Source: a bacterium
GTDB lineage: Bacteria > Actinomycetota > Acidimicrobiia > Spongiisociales > UBA5794
Direction of reading: 5' to 3'
Length of the DNA: 57,070 bases
NCBI GenBank assembly: GCA_024228555.1
Contig: JAAETI010000993.1
Location: forward strand, 1-57,070
Positions 16,540 to 25,340 of the stretch are shown piece after piece. The translations under genes were made by a program, and so were the position numbers. The notes beneath the pieces were generated by a model that was not told the DNA's origin, searched no databases, and saw nothing but the letters and a program-made list of their open reading frames with translations. Positions within the stretch are counted from its first letter, which is position 1. Every line of letters starts with the position of its first letter.

Positions 16540-17727
16540 CTACGAGAACGCAGCGATCCCCGTGATTGCCTGCCCCATTATCAGCGTGTGAACTTCGTTG
16601 GTGCCCTCATAAGTGAACACCGATTCCAGGTTGTTCATATGACGAATCACGGGATACTCGAGCGTGATCCCATTGGCGCCCAGTACCGAGCGAGCCTCGC
16701 GGGCCACATCGAGCGCCATCCGCACATTGTCCATCTTGCCAAAGCTGATGTCCTCAACGCCGGCTTTTCCTTCGTCCTTCATCCTGCCGATATGAAGAGC
16801 GACCAGCATGCCTCGGTTGACCGCCACCATCATGTCGACGAGCTTGCGCTGGGTCAGCTGGAACGAAGCGATTGGTTTCCCGAATTGCTGACGCTCCTTT
16901 GAATAGTCGAGGGCGGCCTCGTAGCAAGCGCGTGCTGCGCCAACCGCACCGAACAGAATCCCGAACCGTGCCTCATTGAGGCAAGCCAGGGGGCCCTTCA
17001 GCCCAACCACGTTCGGCAGCATTGCATCGGCGGGAAGCCGAACGTCGTTGAGCACCAACTCCGAGGTGACAGAGGCCCGCAGCGAGACCTTCTTGTGGAT
17101 GTCGTTGGTGTCGAACCCTTCGGTATCGCGCGGCACGATGAACCCGCGCACGCCTTCTTCCGTTTGCGCCCACACGATGGCAACGTCGGACACTCCCCCA
17201 TTGGTGATCCACATCTTGGAGCCGTTGAGCACCCAGTCAGATCCATCGCGTTTGGCGTGCGTCTTCATGCTGGACGGATCGCTGCCTGAATCGGCTTCGG
17301 TGAGACCGAAACAGCCGATCAGATCGCCCGCCGCCATTCCGGGGAGCCATTGCTGCTTCTGTTCCTCCGAGCCAAAAGCCCAGATGGGGAACATCGAAAG
17401 CGACCCTTGTACAGAGACGAAGCTCCGGGCACCGGAGTCCCCTGCTTCCAGTTCGGTGCAGGCAAGGCCGTACTGGACGGCGCTCGTTCCGGCACAGCCG
17501 TAGCCATCGAGGTGCATCCCCAGCAAGCCGAGGTCACCCATTTCCCTGGCGAGTTCACGAGGGAAATAGCCCTCTTCGAACCAATCAGCCACATCCGGCA
17601 GAACGCGGTCGCCGACCCACTCACGGACGGTGTCGCGCAATAGACGATCCTCTCCGTCAAGAAGGGCGTCGACGTTCAGGAAATCCCGCGGATTTGGCTT
17701 CCGCGGCCCTACTGCACCTTTGCTCAT
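16540..17727 (-). CDS. gcdH: Glutaryl-CoA dehydrogenase-like acyl-CoA dehydrogenase
   Basis: 395 residues from the ATG at 17727, with AGGAG before it. Blocks typical of GcdH are present: EEGYFPRELAREMGDLGLLG, GYGCAGTSAVQYGLACTELE, FVSVQGSLSMFPIWAFGSE, LTEADSGSDPSSM, RNR-like VAVNRGMLVALHIGRMKDEG and TYEGTNEVHTLIMGQAITG with the catalytic Glu. The enzyme oxidises and decarboxylates glutaryl-CoA to crotonyl-CoA in lysine and tryptophan breakdown. Kynureninase earlier in the window fits tryptophan use, though the two are 12 kb apart. A related acyl-CoA substrate is possible. Confidence 0.82.
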   Translation of the reverse strand: MSKGAVGPRKPNPRDFLNVDALLDGEDRLLRDTVREWVGDRVLPDVADWFEEGYFPRELAREMGDLGLLGMHLDGYGCAGTSAVQYGLACTELEAGDSGARSFVSVQGSLSMFPIWAFGSEEQKQQWLPGMAAGDLIGCFGLTEADSGSDPSSMKTHAKRDGSDWVLNGSKMWITNGGVSDVAIVWAQTEEGVRGFIVPRDTEGFDTNDIHKKVSLRASVTSELVLNDVRLPADAMLPNVVGLKGPLACLNEARFGILFGAVGAARACYEAALDYSKERQQFGKPIASFQLTQRKLVDMMVAVNRGMLVALHIGRMKDEGKAGVEDISFGKMDNVRMALDVAREARSVLGANGITLEYPVIRHMNNLESVFTYEGTNEVHTLIMGQAITGIAAFS

Positions 17728-17790
17728 TGCCACTCCTGCTCGTTGAGACAACTTCCCAATGCTAGAAGGCTGTGGGTCGCCTCTATCCGG

Positions 17791-17796
17791 TATGGT
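17791..17796 (+). promoter_or_regulatory. -10 hexamer TATGGT before the D-cysteine desulfhydrase gene
   Basis: TATGGT, six bases, then the ATG at 17803, with no Shine-Dalgarno. The same hexamer and spacing precede the small gene at 32394-32552. Confidence 0.45.
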
Positions 17797-17802
17797 CATC
17801 CG

Positions 17803-18816
17803 ATGACCCAAGAACTACCTCCCCGGATCCATCTCGCTTCGCTGCCCACACCGCTCGAGCACGCCGAACGTCTCTCCAAGCACTGGGGTGGTCCCCAAAT
17901 ATGGATAAAGAGGGACGATTTGACCGGCTTCGGCCTATCCGGCAACAAGGTCCGCAAGCTTGAATTCCACTTCGCCGCCGCGGCCGCTAGCGGCGCCGAC
18001 ACCGTCATCACTTGCGGTGCAGTCCAGTCAAACCATTCGAGAGCGACCGCCTTGGCCGCAGCCCGTCTCGGGTACCGATGCATCTTGTTGCTGAGGAAGC
18101 CCGATTGCGTCGAGGTACCTGAGTTGCAGGGCAACTATCTCCTTGATCGGCTTGCTGGTGCCACCATCCGCTTCATGCCCCCGAACGACTGGGAGTTGCG
18201 CGACGAGTTGATGTCCGCAGAGGCGGCCACGCAACGGGCTGCCGGCCACGCGGCCTGGGTCATCCCGGAAGGTGCCTCCGACGCTCTTGGCATGTGGGGA
18301 TTTGTGGTGGCGATGCGGGAGTTGGCCGACCAGGCGGTGCGCATCACGGGAGCACCCGCAACGCTCTGGCATGCCGCGTCATCAGGGGGAACGACCGCAG
18401 GTATCGGCTGGGCAGCAGACCGTCTCGGCTTGGACATTCCGATCGCGGCGTGCTCGATTGGCGACTCGGCGGCAGAGATCAAGGCCAAGGTGTCAGCGAT
18501 CTGGCAGCAGGCGGCCATCGAGACCGCAACGGAGACCCCGACCGTTCCCATCGAATACATCGACCGCCACATCGGTGGCGGATACGGCATTGTGAGCGAC
18601 GAGGACCTCGACATCCAGGCGGAAGCGACCTCGCTCACCGGCCAGGTGTTTGACCCGACCTACACGGGCAAGGCACTTGTGGGGCTTCGCCGCGAGATTG
18701 CCGCAGGAACATATGGCAAGAAGGACAACATCATCTTTTGGCATACGGGTGGCGGTTTTGCCGCCTTCTCGCACGACTTCAGTCGAATAGCCGCTGCTGA
18801 CGGTCCTCACGCTTGA
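17803..18816 (+). CDS. D-cysteine desulfhydrase / ACC-deaminase family PLP enzyme
   Basis: 337 residues, fold-type II PLP enzyme. IWIKRDDLTGFGLSGNKVRK contains the PLP lysine (in SGNKxRKLE), followed by TCGAVQSNHSRATALAAARLG. A glycine-rich phosphate cup (ASSGGTTAGIGWA) and HTGGGFAAF near the end complete the fold. Members split D-cysteine to pyruvate, sulfide and ammonia, or open the ring of aminocyclopropane carboxylate; the first is more common in bacteria outside plants. Its last 38 bases overlap the convergent rnhB. Confidence 0.82.
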   Translation: MTQELPPRIHLASLPTPLEHAERLSKHWGGPQIWIKRDDLTGFGLSGNKVRKLEFHFAAAAASGADTVITCGAVQSNHSRATALAAARLGYRCILLLRKPDCVEVPELQGNYLLDRLAGATIRFMPPNDWELRDELMSAEAATQRAAGHAAWVIPEGASDALGMWGFVVAMRELADQAVRITGAPATLWHAASSGGTTAGIGWAADRLGLDIPIAACSIGDSAAEIKAKVSAIWQQAAIETATETPTVPIEYIDRHIGGGYGIVSDEDLDIQAEATSLTGQVFDPTYTGKALVGLRREIAAGTYGKKDNIIFWHTGGGFAAFSHDFSRIAAADGPHA

Positions 18817-19471
18817 TGCCCGACCATGGCAGGTTGTCCATGAACACCCATGATCTGCGATGGATCGTCGATGGGCCCAGCGCATGTAGAGCGGCCTTGT
18901 GGGTTGGGCCGGGATAGCCCTTGTTCCCCTCGAAGGCGTAGGCGGGGAACTCAAAGGACGCTTCCCGCATCAGCCGGTCTCTTGTGACCTTGGCGAGGAT
19001 CGAAGCAGCTGCAATTGAGAGCGATCTCGCGTCACCGCGTATGAGCAGGTCGGTCGGGCCGGCGTGGGCAAAGTCCCAGTTGCCGTCGAGAAGCAAGTGA
19101 TCTGGTCCAACCCCTAGGCCGTCTAGAGCTCGCCGTGCCGCCAATGTCATCGCCGCCGACATGCCGAGGTGGTCACATTCCCGCGGGGACGCATGCCCGA
19201 CCGCCCACGACACACACCACTCGCTGAGACGGTCGAAGATTGCCTCGCGCTCCCCCTCGGTCAGCATCTTCGAGTCGCGGATCTTGTAGATCCTCTTGTC
19301 TTGCGGAATGACGGCCGCACCGATAGTGAGCGGACCAGCCCACGCTCCGCGACCCACTTCGTCCATCCCGACGATGTTGGTCTTACCCTGCTCCCACAGT
19401 GGCCGCTCAAACCGGAGCGAGGGCGACTTGCCCCGATTCGCCGAACGTAGCTGCGGAACTGTTGACGCCAT
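18779..19471 (-). CDS. rnhB: Ribonuclease HII
   Basis: 230 residues. IVGMDEVGRGAWAGPLTIGA holds the first two catalytic acids (DE), HLLLDGNWDFA the third Asp and LSIAAASILAKVTRDRLM the fourth region, followed by YPGPTHKAALHALGPS. It cuts the RNA strand at single ribonucleotides and RNA primers in DNA. It starts two bases after the YqgE stop on the same strand, so the two are likely co-transcribed. The 38-base tail-to-tail overlap with the desulfhydrase gene is unusually long for two conserved genes. Confidence 0.92.
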   Translation of the reverse strand: MASTVPQLRSANRGKSPSLRFERPLWEQGKTNIVGMDEVGRGAWAGPLTIGAAVIPQDKRIYKIRDSKMLTEGEREAIFDRLSEWCVSWAVGHASPRECDHLGMSAAMTLAARRALDGLGVGPDHLLLDGNWDFAHAGPTDLLIRGDARSLSIAAASILAKVTRDRLMREASFEFPAYAFEGNKGYPGPTHKAALHALGPSTIHRRSWVFMDNLPWSGIKREDRQQRLFD

Positions 19472-19472
19472 C

Positions 19473-20018
19473 TCAGTTGGTCGTCAGGTCATGGGGATAC
19501 TGGGCGTACAGGCTCAGCCGTCCTGGCTGGCGCCGCAAAATCCGACTCCACAAGTCTGCCGGGTCCCCAAATACATCCGAAACTATCGGTTCGATCACGA
19601 ACCAGGAATCGATGGCCATCTCCACCTCGAGCTGCCCGGCATCCCAGCCCGAGTATCCGGAGTAGACACGCACTTGCTCGGGCAGGTCGTCTGAATCTGG
19701 TGGATCGGTCAGGTCGATGAAGCCAACCCCGGAGAAAAGACCATCCCTGCCCTCTCCGTCGATCTCCGACCACTCGGCGACACCGACGGCCACATCGTTC
19801 TGGACAGGACCACCTATGTACACAAGCCCCGGTTCGGCGAGAAGATTCGCCCATGCCGGAAGGTGCTCGCCTGCTTCTTCCTTGGTCGGGCGATTCAGAA
19901 TCGTTCCGAAAGCACCATCTTCGCCGTGCTCAAACAGCAGAACCACAGTTCTGTAGAAATTCGGGTCGCGCAACTCCGGGTTTGCCACCAGGAGCTTCCC
20001 GCTAAATGATGCTGCCAT
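19473..20018 (-). CDS. YqgE/AlgH family protein
   Basis: 181 residues. The N-terminal GKLLVANPELRDPNFYRTVV, then LLFEHGEDGAFGTILNRPT, LVYIGGPVQNDVAVGV and VYSGYSGWDAGQLEVEM follow the UPF0301 pattern closely. The function of the family is unresolved (linked to alginate regulation in Pseudomonas). The ATG has GGAG eight bases upstream. It lies directly before rnhB. Confidence 0.85.
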   Translation of the reverse strand: MAASFSGKLLVANPELRDPNFYRTVVLLFEHGEDGAFGTILNRPTKEEAGEHLPAWANLLAEPGLVYIGGPVQNDVAVGVAEWSEIDGEGRDGLFSGVGFIDLTDPPDSDDLPEQVRVYSGYSGWDAGQLEVEMAIDSWFVIEPIVSDVFGDPADLWSRILRRQPGRLSLYAQYPHDLTTN

Positions 20019-20096
20019 GTCGGTCTCCGTCGCCAGCTGAGGCTAGTTGAAAACTCCCCAGCCGCTCCCAGTATTGTGGACCCAAGGAGGTACAAG

Positions 20097-20726
20097 ATGG
20101 AGTTGACAAGCACCAGCATCGCAGACGGAACCCCGATTCACGGCGACTATGCATTTTGCCTACCCGATCCCGAGTCGCATGCGACATTCGGTCCTAACCG
20201 TAACCCACATCTGGCGTGGACAGAGGCACCCGCTGGAACCAAGTCCTTCGCTTTGATCTGTCACGATCCTGATGTCCCGACCAGGGCCGACGATGTGAAC
20301 CAAGAGGGCAGGGAGGTTCCTGAGGACCTTCCTCGTACGGACTTCTTCCACTGGCTCGTCGCCAATCTTCCCGCGGATCTCTCTGCAATCGCGGAGGGGG
20401 CGTTCAGCGACGGTGTTGTGCCCCGCGGCCAGCAGGTGGCCAGCGGCCCGCACGCAACGGCGCAGGGCCGCAATGACTACACCTCATGGTTTGACGGAGA
20501 TCCCGACATGGATGGCTCGTATTACGGGTACGACGGACCCTGCCCGCCGTGGAACGACAGCATCATCCACCACTACGTGTTCACGGTCTTTGCGCTCGAT
20601 GTCGCTGAGTTGTCCCTCCCCACGGGCTACCGCGGCGCTGACCTGCGCCAGGCAATCGATGGCCATGTCTTGGATCATGCATCTGTGACCGGCACCTATA
20701 CGCTCAACCCGAGGCTACGTACCTAA
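20097..20726 (+). CDS. YbhB/YbcL family (PEBP, Raf-kinase-inhibitor-like) protein
   Basis: 209 residues. The start at 20097 has an excellent AAGGAGG six bases before it. Motifs of the phosphatidylethanolamine-binding fold: NPHLAWTEAPAGTKSFALIC, HDPDVPTR, a DFFHWLVANLP helix and GPCPPWNDSIIHHYVFTVFA. The ligand-binding His and Asp positions are kept. Bacterial members have no settled function. No signal peptide is seen, so it is cytosolic. It diverges from yqgE and precedes add by 41 bases. Confidence 0.87.
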   Translation: MELTSTSIADGTPIHGDYAFCLPDPESHATFGPNRNPHLAWTEAPAGTKSFALICHDPDVPTRADDVNQEGREVPEDLPRTDFFHWLVANLPADLSAIAEGAFSDGVVPRGQQVASGPHATAQGRNDYTSWFDGDPDMDGSYYGYDGPCPPWNDSIIHHYVFTVFALDVAELSLPTGYRGADLRQAIDGHVLDHASVTGTYTLNPRLRT

Positions 20727-20767
20727 GTGTCAGCGTTGGGAAATCCAGGCGCTATCGTGCCCGGCTC

Positions 20768-21811
20768 ATGAACAAAGCAGTAATCGCCGACCTACCCAAG
20801 GTCGAGCTCCACAACCACCTCGACGGTGGGCTGCGCGTCGAGACCGTCATCGAGTTGGCCGCCGCCATCGACTACCCCGGCTTGCCCTCAACCGATCGTG
20901 CCGAACTCGAAGACTGGTTCCTCCAGGATGATTCCGGTTCGCTCGAGAGCTACCTTGCCGGATTTGAGCACACGATTGCCGTGATGCAGACCAAGACCGC
21001 AATCGAACGGGTCGCCTACGAGTCAGGCCTTGACGCCGCTGCCGACGGAGTCGTCTACGCCGAAATCCGGTTTGCACCAAGCCTCAACACCCAGCGTGGG
21101 TTGGCTCAGGAAGATGCCATTGAGGCTGCCCTCGCCGGATTTGCGCAGGCCGAGGCTGAGGCCCCGGTCACCTTGCGCCTCATCGTCGACGCAATGCGAA
21201 ATGAGCCAGATTCGATGGCCGCGGCCAAGGCTGCAACCCGCTTTGCGGGCCAGGGCGTCGTCGGCTTTGATCTCGCCGGTCCCGAGTTCGGTTTTCCTGC
21301 CGACGATCATGCGGAAGCATGTGCCTTGGCTCTCGACAACGGGCTCGGCCTAACCATTCATGCCGGCGAGGCTGAAGGGCCGGAGAGCATTCGCACGGCC
21401 ATCGAGAAGTGTGGCGCTCAACGTATTGGGCACGGGATCCGCATCATCGAAGATCTCGAGTTCGCCAACGGCGAAGTGACCCGGCTTGGTGATATCGCCA
21501 TGGTTGTGCGCGATCAGCAAATCCCGCTTGAGGTCTGCCCGACATCGAACATTCACACCCTCGGGATCAACGCCGCTTCTCATCCATTGGGATTGCTGAC
21601 CCGTCACGGTTTCAACGTAACCCTCAGCACCGACAATCGGCTGATGAGCGCCGTGACGCTATCCGACGAGCTACGACTCGCCGTCGACTATCACGGCTAT
21701 GACCTCACCGATCTGTGCAGGGTGACTCTTGCCGCGTTGGACGCGGCCTTTATTGATGAAGCCGAGCGGGCCCCCATCAGAGCCATCGTTGCGGCCGGTT
21801 ACGCCAGGTGA
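20768..21811 (+). CDS. add: Adenosine deaminase
   Basis: 347 residues. Metal and catalytic positions are visible: KVELHNHLDGGLR (HxH), GLTIHAGEAEGPES (His and Glu), AQRIGHGIRI (His) and LSTDNRLMSAVTLSDEL, where the metal Asp lies in STDN, a form seen in actinobacterial Add. It converts adenosine and deoxyadenosine to inosine and fits purine salvage with the hpt gene further on. Its 3' end overlaps the convergent lipase gene by 13 bases. Confidence 0.92.
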   Translation: MNKAVIADLPKVELHNHLDGGLRVETVIELAAAIDYPGLPSTDRAELEDWFLQDDSGSLESYLAGFEHTIAVMQTKTAIERVAYESGLDAAADGVVYAEIRFAPSLNTQRGLAQEDAIEAALAGFAQAEAEAPVTLRLIVDAMRNEPDSMAAAKAATRFAGQGVVGFDLAGPEFGFPADDHAEACALALDNGLGLTIHAGEAEGPESIRTAIEKCGAQRIGHGIRIIEDLEFANGEVTRLGDIAMVVRDQQIPLEVCPTSNIHTLGINAASHPLGLLTRHGFNVTLSTDNRLMSAVTLSDELRLAVDYHGYDLTDLCRVTLAALDAAFIDEAERAPIRAIVAAGYAR

Positions 21812-22608
21812 TCCTTTAGCCACGATGCAACGAACCCCAGCACCTCGGCCTGTTCCGGCTCGTTGTGCGTCTCATGGCGCAGCCCAGGGAAGAGCTTCCT
21901 CTCGACTCCCGGCAAGGCTGCCAACGGCGCAGATGCCGACGGCGGTACTAGCTCATCCTCGGCGCCATGAATAACAAGCGTCGGCGTGGTGATCCGACCG
22001 AGCTTGTCTTCCATCGCCTCCATCTGCCCCATCAATGCGGCGCCAAACTTTGCCGTTGTCTTGGTCTCCACCAACGGATCCGCAAAGTACTTCTCGCCGA
22101 CGGATGGATCACGCGACAACTGTTCGCCCTTGATCGAGCTTGGAAAGTACATTCCCGGGCGAACCCGGCTGACAACCTTGGCCGCAAGCCGAAGCGGTGC
22201 GGGGATTTCGGCCGCTAGTGCTGGCGCCGACATCACAAACAGATCTGGCTGGGGCCGGGTGCTCGCACCGTAGGACGCGGCGACGAGACCACCCATCGAG
22301 TGGCCGTAGATGATGAGGGGCAGATCGTCGTCGACCTCCGAAGCGACCAACTCCAGGTCGTCGAGGTACTCATCGAACGAATCGAGATGCACCCGGTCAC
22401 CCCCTGAAGCACCGTGACCACGCTGGTCATACGCGACGACCTCGAAACCTTCGTCTACGAAGTAGTCGCCAACGTGCTCGTAGCGACCCGAATGCTCGCC
22501 CAACCCGTGGACGATCAGAATGCGTGCCTGCGGTTTGGCGCAGGCCCAGTGCCGCACCAGGAGGCCCAGGCCGTCATTTGCCATCAGCTGCGAGGTTGTG
22601 CTGGTCAT
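21799..22608 (-). CDS. Alpha/beta hydrolase, monoacylglycerol-lipase-like
   Basis: 269 residues. The order LIVHGLGEHSGRYEHVGDYF, VAYDQRGHGASGG and IIYGHSMGGLVAASYG (Ser nucleophile in GHSMGG) identifies the serine-aminopeptidase-like S33 family that holds bacterial monoglyceride lipases. A late Asp (HGAEDELVPP) and His (LRHETHNEPE) complete the triad. No signal peptide is present. The gene starts inside the end of ppgK with a four-base ATGA overlap, so they are translationally coupled. Confidence 0.87.
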   Translation of the reverse strand: MTSTTSQLMANDGLGLLVRHWACAKPQARILIVHGLGEHSGRYEHVGDYFVDEGFEVVAYDQRGHGASGGDRVHLDSFDEYLDDLELVASEVDDDLPLIIYGHSMGGLVAASYGASTRPQPDLFVMSAPALAAEIPAPLRLAAKVVSRVRPGMYFPSSIKGEQLSRDPSVGEKYFADPLVETKTTAKFGAALMGQMEAMEDKLGRITTPTLVIHGAEDELVPPSASAPLAALPGVERKLFPGLRHETHNEPEQAEVLGFVASWLKDHLA

Positions 22609-23339
22609 GTTGTCCCTCCGGTTGCGAGAGCAGCTCCAATGATGCCTGCGCGATTGCGGAACCGCGCTGGGGTGATTGTGGCCCTGGTGTCGAACAGGTC
22701 TGAGTAGTGGTCAAAGTCCTTTGAGATCCCGCCACCGAGGATGAAGTGGTCGGGAGCGAGGACTCGCTCGACATGTAGGAGGTACTCATTCAGTCGGGCG
22801 GCCCACTTCCGTTCGGGGAGGCCGCTATCGACCACCCGGGCCGCCGCATAGGTTTCTGCGTCGGCTCCTTTGAACTCCAGATGGCCCAACTCTGTGTTGG
22901 GAACGAGAACCCCATCGGTGAAGAGGGCGCTCCCGATGCCGGTTCCCAATGTCAACAGCAACACCACACCCGACAGATCGCGTGCGGCGCCAAGAACATT
23001 CTCTGCGATCCCAGCGGCATCGGCATCATTGAGGACCGTCACCGGCAGGCCAAGGCGTGCGGACAGATCGGCGCCGGCGTCCGTGCCTATCCAACTGTCA
23101 TCGATGTTCGCTGCCGTGTAGGCGACACCAGACCTCACTACGGACGGCAGGGCGAAACCAACAGGTCCGGTCCATTCGAAGTGAGCGACTAATTCGTCGA
23201 TAACGGCATAGACAGCCTGCGGTGTCGAGGGCTGAGGGGTGGGGATCCGCTTGCGCTTCACGATCCGTTTGCCCGTTCCAAGATCGACGGGGGCTGCCTT
23301 GATACCACTGCCCCCGACATCGATTCCCAACGCCTGCAT
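22605..23339 (-). CDS. ppgK: Polyphosphate glucokinase (ROK family)
   Basis: 244 residues. The N-terminal GIDVGGSGIKAAPVDLGTG and KRKRIPTPQPSTPQAV match polyphosphate glucokinase more than other ROK kinases. GVVLLLTLGTGIGSALFTDG is the second phosphate block and PNTELGHLEF carries a family signature. The enzyme phosphorylates glucose using polyphosphate or ATP, a trait common in actinobacteria. AGGAAGG lies before the ATG. It is followed by the lipase-like gene with ATGA coupling and preceded by the P-protein-like gene ten bases upstream. Confidence 0.9.
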   Translation of the reverse strand: MQALGIDVGGSGIKAAPVDLGTGKRIVKRKRIPTPQPSTPQAVYAVIDELVAHFEWTGPVGFALPSVVRSGVAYTAANIDDSWIGTDAGADLSARLGLPVTVLNDADAAGIAENVLGAARDLSGVVLLLTLGTGIGSALFTDGVLVPNTELGHLEFKGADAETYAAARVVDSGLPERKWAARLNEYLLHVERVLAPDHFILGGGISKDFDHYSDLFDTRATITPARFRNRAGIIGAALATGGTT

Positions 23340-23349
23340 ATCTTCCTTC

Positions 23350-23880
23350 CTAGACGCCTGCTCGTACGATCGAACAGAACCTTGGATTCTCTTGTCGGGA
23401 CCACGCTACTTGCACGCGAAGCCCACCCGGGAATTCAGGGAAACGACGGCCCAGGGCCGTACTCCCCGCAAACCCTGCCGCGGACAGCAATCCGGCTGTC
23501 GCCTCAGCCGGTCCGGGCAGACTTACGATAAACACATCCGTCTCTGGTTCCTTGTGTGGTAGACGGACTCCGGGGATCTGGGCCAAACTTCTGGCAAGGT
23601 GACGAGCATCTTCAGGACCGCTCCAAGGCCGATCGATCGACATCACCGCAGCCCCCTCTGGTGGGGCGAGGTCGAACCTGCCAAAGAAGTTGGGTTTCTC
23701 CACAACGAACAGAACACCCGTTGGGTCGGGCACCGCCTCCCACACTGTCTTTCCGCCGACCACCGGGACCTGGGTGACACCGGTTGTGTCTGCCAGCCAG
23801 GTCGCTCGCGACACGATCACCCCGCTGAGACTTCGTGCGGCGGCGGCCTCCATTAGATCGGGATGAGCGAGATCGGTCAA
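23350..23880 (-). CDS. Short protein resembling pieces of glycine decarboxylase P-protein alpha subunit, coupled to gcvT
   Basis: 176 residues, intact frame. Residues 56-70 (VLFVVEKPNFFGRFD) resemble the PNFFG segment of GcvPA. Residues 91-170 (ARHLARSLAQIPGVRLP, DVFIVSLPGPA, LGRRFPEF, LRVQVAWSRQE) follow the order of the GcvPA C-terminal domain. The 170-200 residues that normally lie between are reduced to about 20, and the first third of GcvPA is missing. It starts on an ATGA that overlaps the gcvT stop, so the two are translated together. I infer a shrunken, probably non-catalytic relative or a deletion product kept in frame. Similarity is judged by eye. If wrong, it is an unknown protein tied to gcvT. 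Confidence 0.6.
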   Translation of the reverse strand: MTDLAHPDLMEAAAARSLSGVIVSRATWLADTTGVTQVPVVGGKTVWEAVPDPTGVLFVVEKPNFFGRFDLAPPEGAAVMSIDRPWSGPEDARHLARSLAQIPGVRLPHKEPETDVFIVSLPGPAEATAGLLSAAGFAGSTALGRRFPEFPGGLRVQVAWSRQENPRFCSIVRAGV

Positions 23881-24920
23881 CGATCGAGGAAGGGTGGATC
23901 GACCAGCTCGACAGCCTGCCAGTTACCCCTTACCTCGAGTTCCAGATTTGCGTCATTGTCGATCGGGGGCGTCACATAACCCATTCCGATACCGACCTCG
24001 AGCACTGGGCTGAAGTTGCCTGAGGCAACCTCGCCAACCGAGTCACCCGAACGTAACGGATATCCGTGGCGCGGCGGTCTCCGATCCGCGGTCCGGAAGG
24101 CGACCAGTTGCTTGCTCAGACCCGCGCTGCGCTGTGCGGCAAGGGCGTCACGGCCAACGAATTCATGGTCCCAATCGACCACCCAACTGAGACCCGCCTC
24201 GAGGGGGCTGGTTTGCTCGTCCAAATCTTGGCCCCACAGCGGATACCCCATCTCGAGACGCAAGGTGTCCCGGGATCCAAGACCCGCAGGTACCGCGCCA
24301 ACCTCGAGCAACGAGGCAAGCAATTGGCTGCCGTTTTCGTTCGGCACCGCAATCTCGGCACCTCTCTCGCCTGTGTAGCCGGTTCCTGAGACCCACATCG
24401 GCCCGTCGGCGAACTCGCCCGTTGCGACCCGGAATCGTCCCGGCACGATCCCTATGGCGTTGTCCAGGACTTCGGCGCTATCGGGACCCTGCACTGCCAG
24501 CAGAACTGTATCGGAACGTACGGGCGCAGCCTCCACACCAGGGGCGGCCGCAAAGCGACCGAGGAGCTCGTCGAAGTTCACGCCGTTCGGCATTACCCAA
24601 TACTCATCCTCGGCGAAACGCCAGATGATTATGTCGTCGACAACACCCCCCGTTTCATTCAGGGCCATCGTGTACTGGGCCCGCCCCGGCTTGATCTTGT
24701 CGATGTCGTTGCACAGCTCCTTGCGAATAGCTGCGGTCGCCCCCACACCAGTTAGGCGGAAACGGCCAAGGTGGGTGACGTCGAACACGCCGACTGACTG
24801 GCGGACCGCCATGTGCTCGGCGATTACACCCTTGTACTGCAACGGCATCTCCCACCCGCCGAAATCAGTGAAACGGGCGCCCAAAGCTTCGTGGTCGGAG
24901 CGCAGTGGCGTGTCGGGCAT
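23877..24920 (-). CDS. gcvT: Aminomethyltransferase (glycine cleavage T protein)
   Basis: 347 residues. The opening FTDFGGWEMPLQYKGVIAEH, then VGVFDVTHLGRFRLTG, ALNETGGVVDDIIIWR, GTGYTGERGAEIAVPNENG and DTLRLEMGYPLWGQDLDEQTSP follow GcvT. The Asp that binds tetrahydrofolate (in GGVVDD) is kept. It takes the aminomethyl group from lipoyl GcvH, giving methylene-tetrahydrofolate and ammonia. GGAGG lies eight bases before the ATG. gcvH is 4.5 kb away on the same strand; no full gcvP is in the window. Confidence 0.9.
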   Translation of the reverse strand: MPDTPLRSDHEALGARFTDFGGWEMPLQYKGVIAEHMAVRQSVGVFDVTHLGRFRLTGVGATAAIRKELCNDIDKIKPGRAQYTMALNETGGVVDDIIIWRFAEDEYWVMPNGVNFDELLGRFAAAPGVEAAPVRSDTVLLAVQGPDSAEVLDNAIGIVPGRFRVATGEFADGPMWVSGTGYTGERGAEIAVPNENGSQLLASLLEVGAVPAGLGSRDTLRLEMGYPLWGQDLDEQTSPLEAGLSWVVDWDHEFVGRDALAAQRSAGLSKQLVAFRTADRRPPRHGYPLRSGDSVGEVASGNFSPVLEVGIGMGYVTPPIDNDANLELEVRGNWQAVELVDPPFLDR

Positions 24921-24989
24921 GTGGGAAACCTCCAGAGTCGCTGCCGACGCAGCCTACAGGCGGTCACCGCCGCCCTGCTGCAAACGTTG

Positions 24990-25340
24990 CTAGCCGACCG
25001 CCAGCGTGTTGTCGCCACCAAGGTCTTCGATGCGGGGTGCACCTGGCATGCGAGTCGGAACCGGCGGCATGTCTTGGTCCGGCGGTTCCGCCAGGCCGTA
25101 CTTCACAAGCAGATTCAGATAGTCACGCTGATAGAAGACCTTGCATTGAATCTCGGGATGAAACTCGCCGAGAAGACGCACCTTCTTGTTCTTCTTCGTG
25201 ACGAGCTTCTGGCTCATGGTTGTGATCTCGATGTAGAGGTCGTCACCAGGCAGATAGAAATCGGGCCGGAAGAACTGTGCCGGATTTCCATCCTCGTCGA
25301 ACCCGATGGCGAACTCACGCGGCTCGTACTCCCAGTCCAC
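24990..25340 (-). CDS. PD-(D/E)XK-nuclease-like hypothetical protein; true start uncertain
   Basis: 116 residues from a GTG at 25340, but the protein-like sequence continues upstream in frame (SERQFALLLDFYEV before DWEYEPREF), up to a CTG at 25439 inside the MerR stop region. No ATG, GTG or TTG occurs in that extra stretch. The pattern is Glu in the upstream helix, Asp 27 in FRPDFYLP, Glu 38 in YIEITT, and a KKNKK run (50-54) before VFYQRDYLNLL. It matches the order of a PD-(D/E)XK nuclease-like core. I recognise this as a recurrent actinobacterial hypothetical protein but know no function. It follows MerR on the same strand. Confidence 0.6.
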   Translation of the reverse strand: MDWEYEPREFAIGFDEDGNPAQFFRPDFYLPGDDLYIEITTMSQKLVTKKNKKVRLLGEFHPEIQCKVFYQRDYLNLLVKYGLAEPPDQDMPPVPTRMPGAPRIEDLGGDNTLAVG

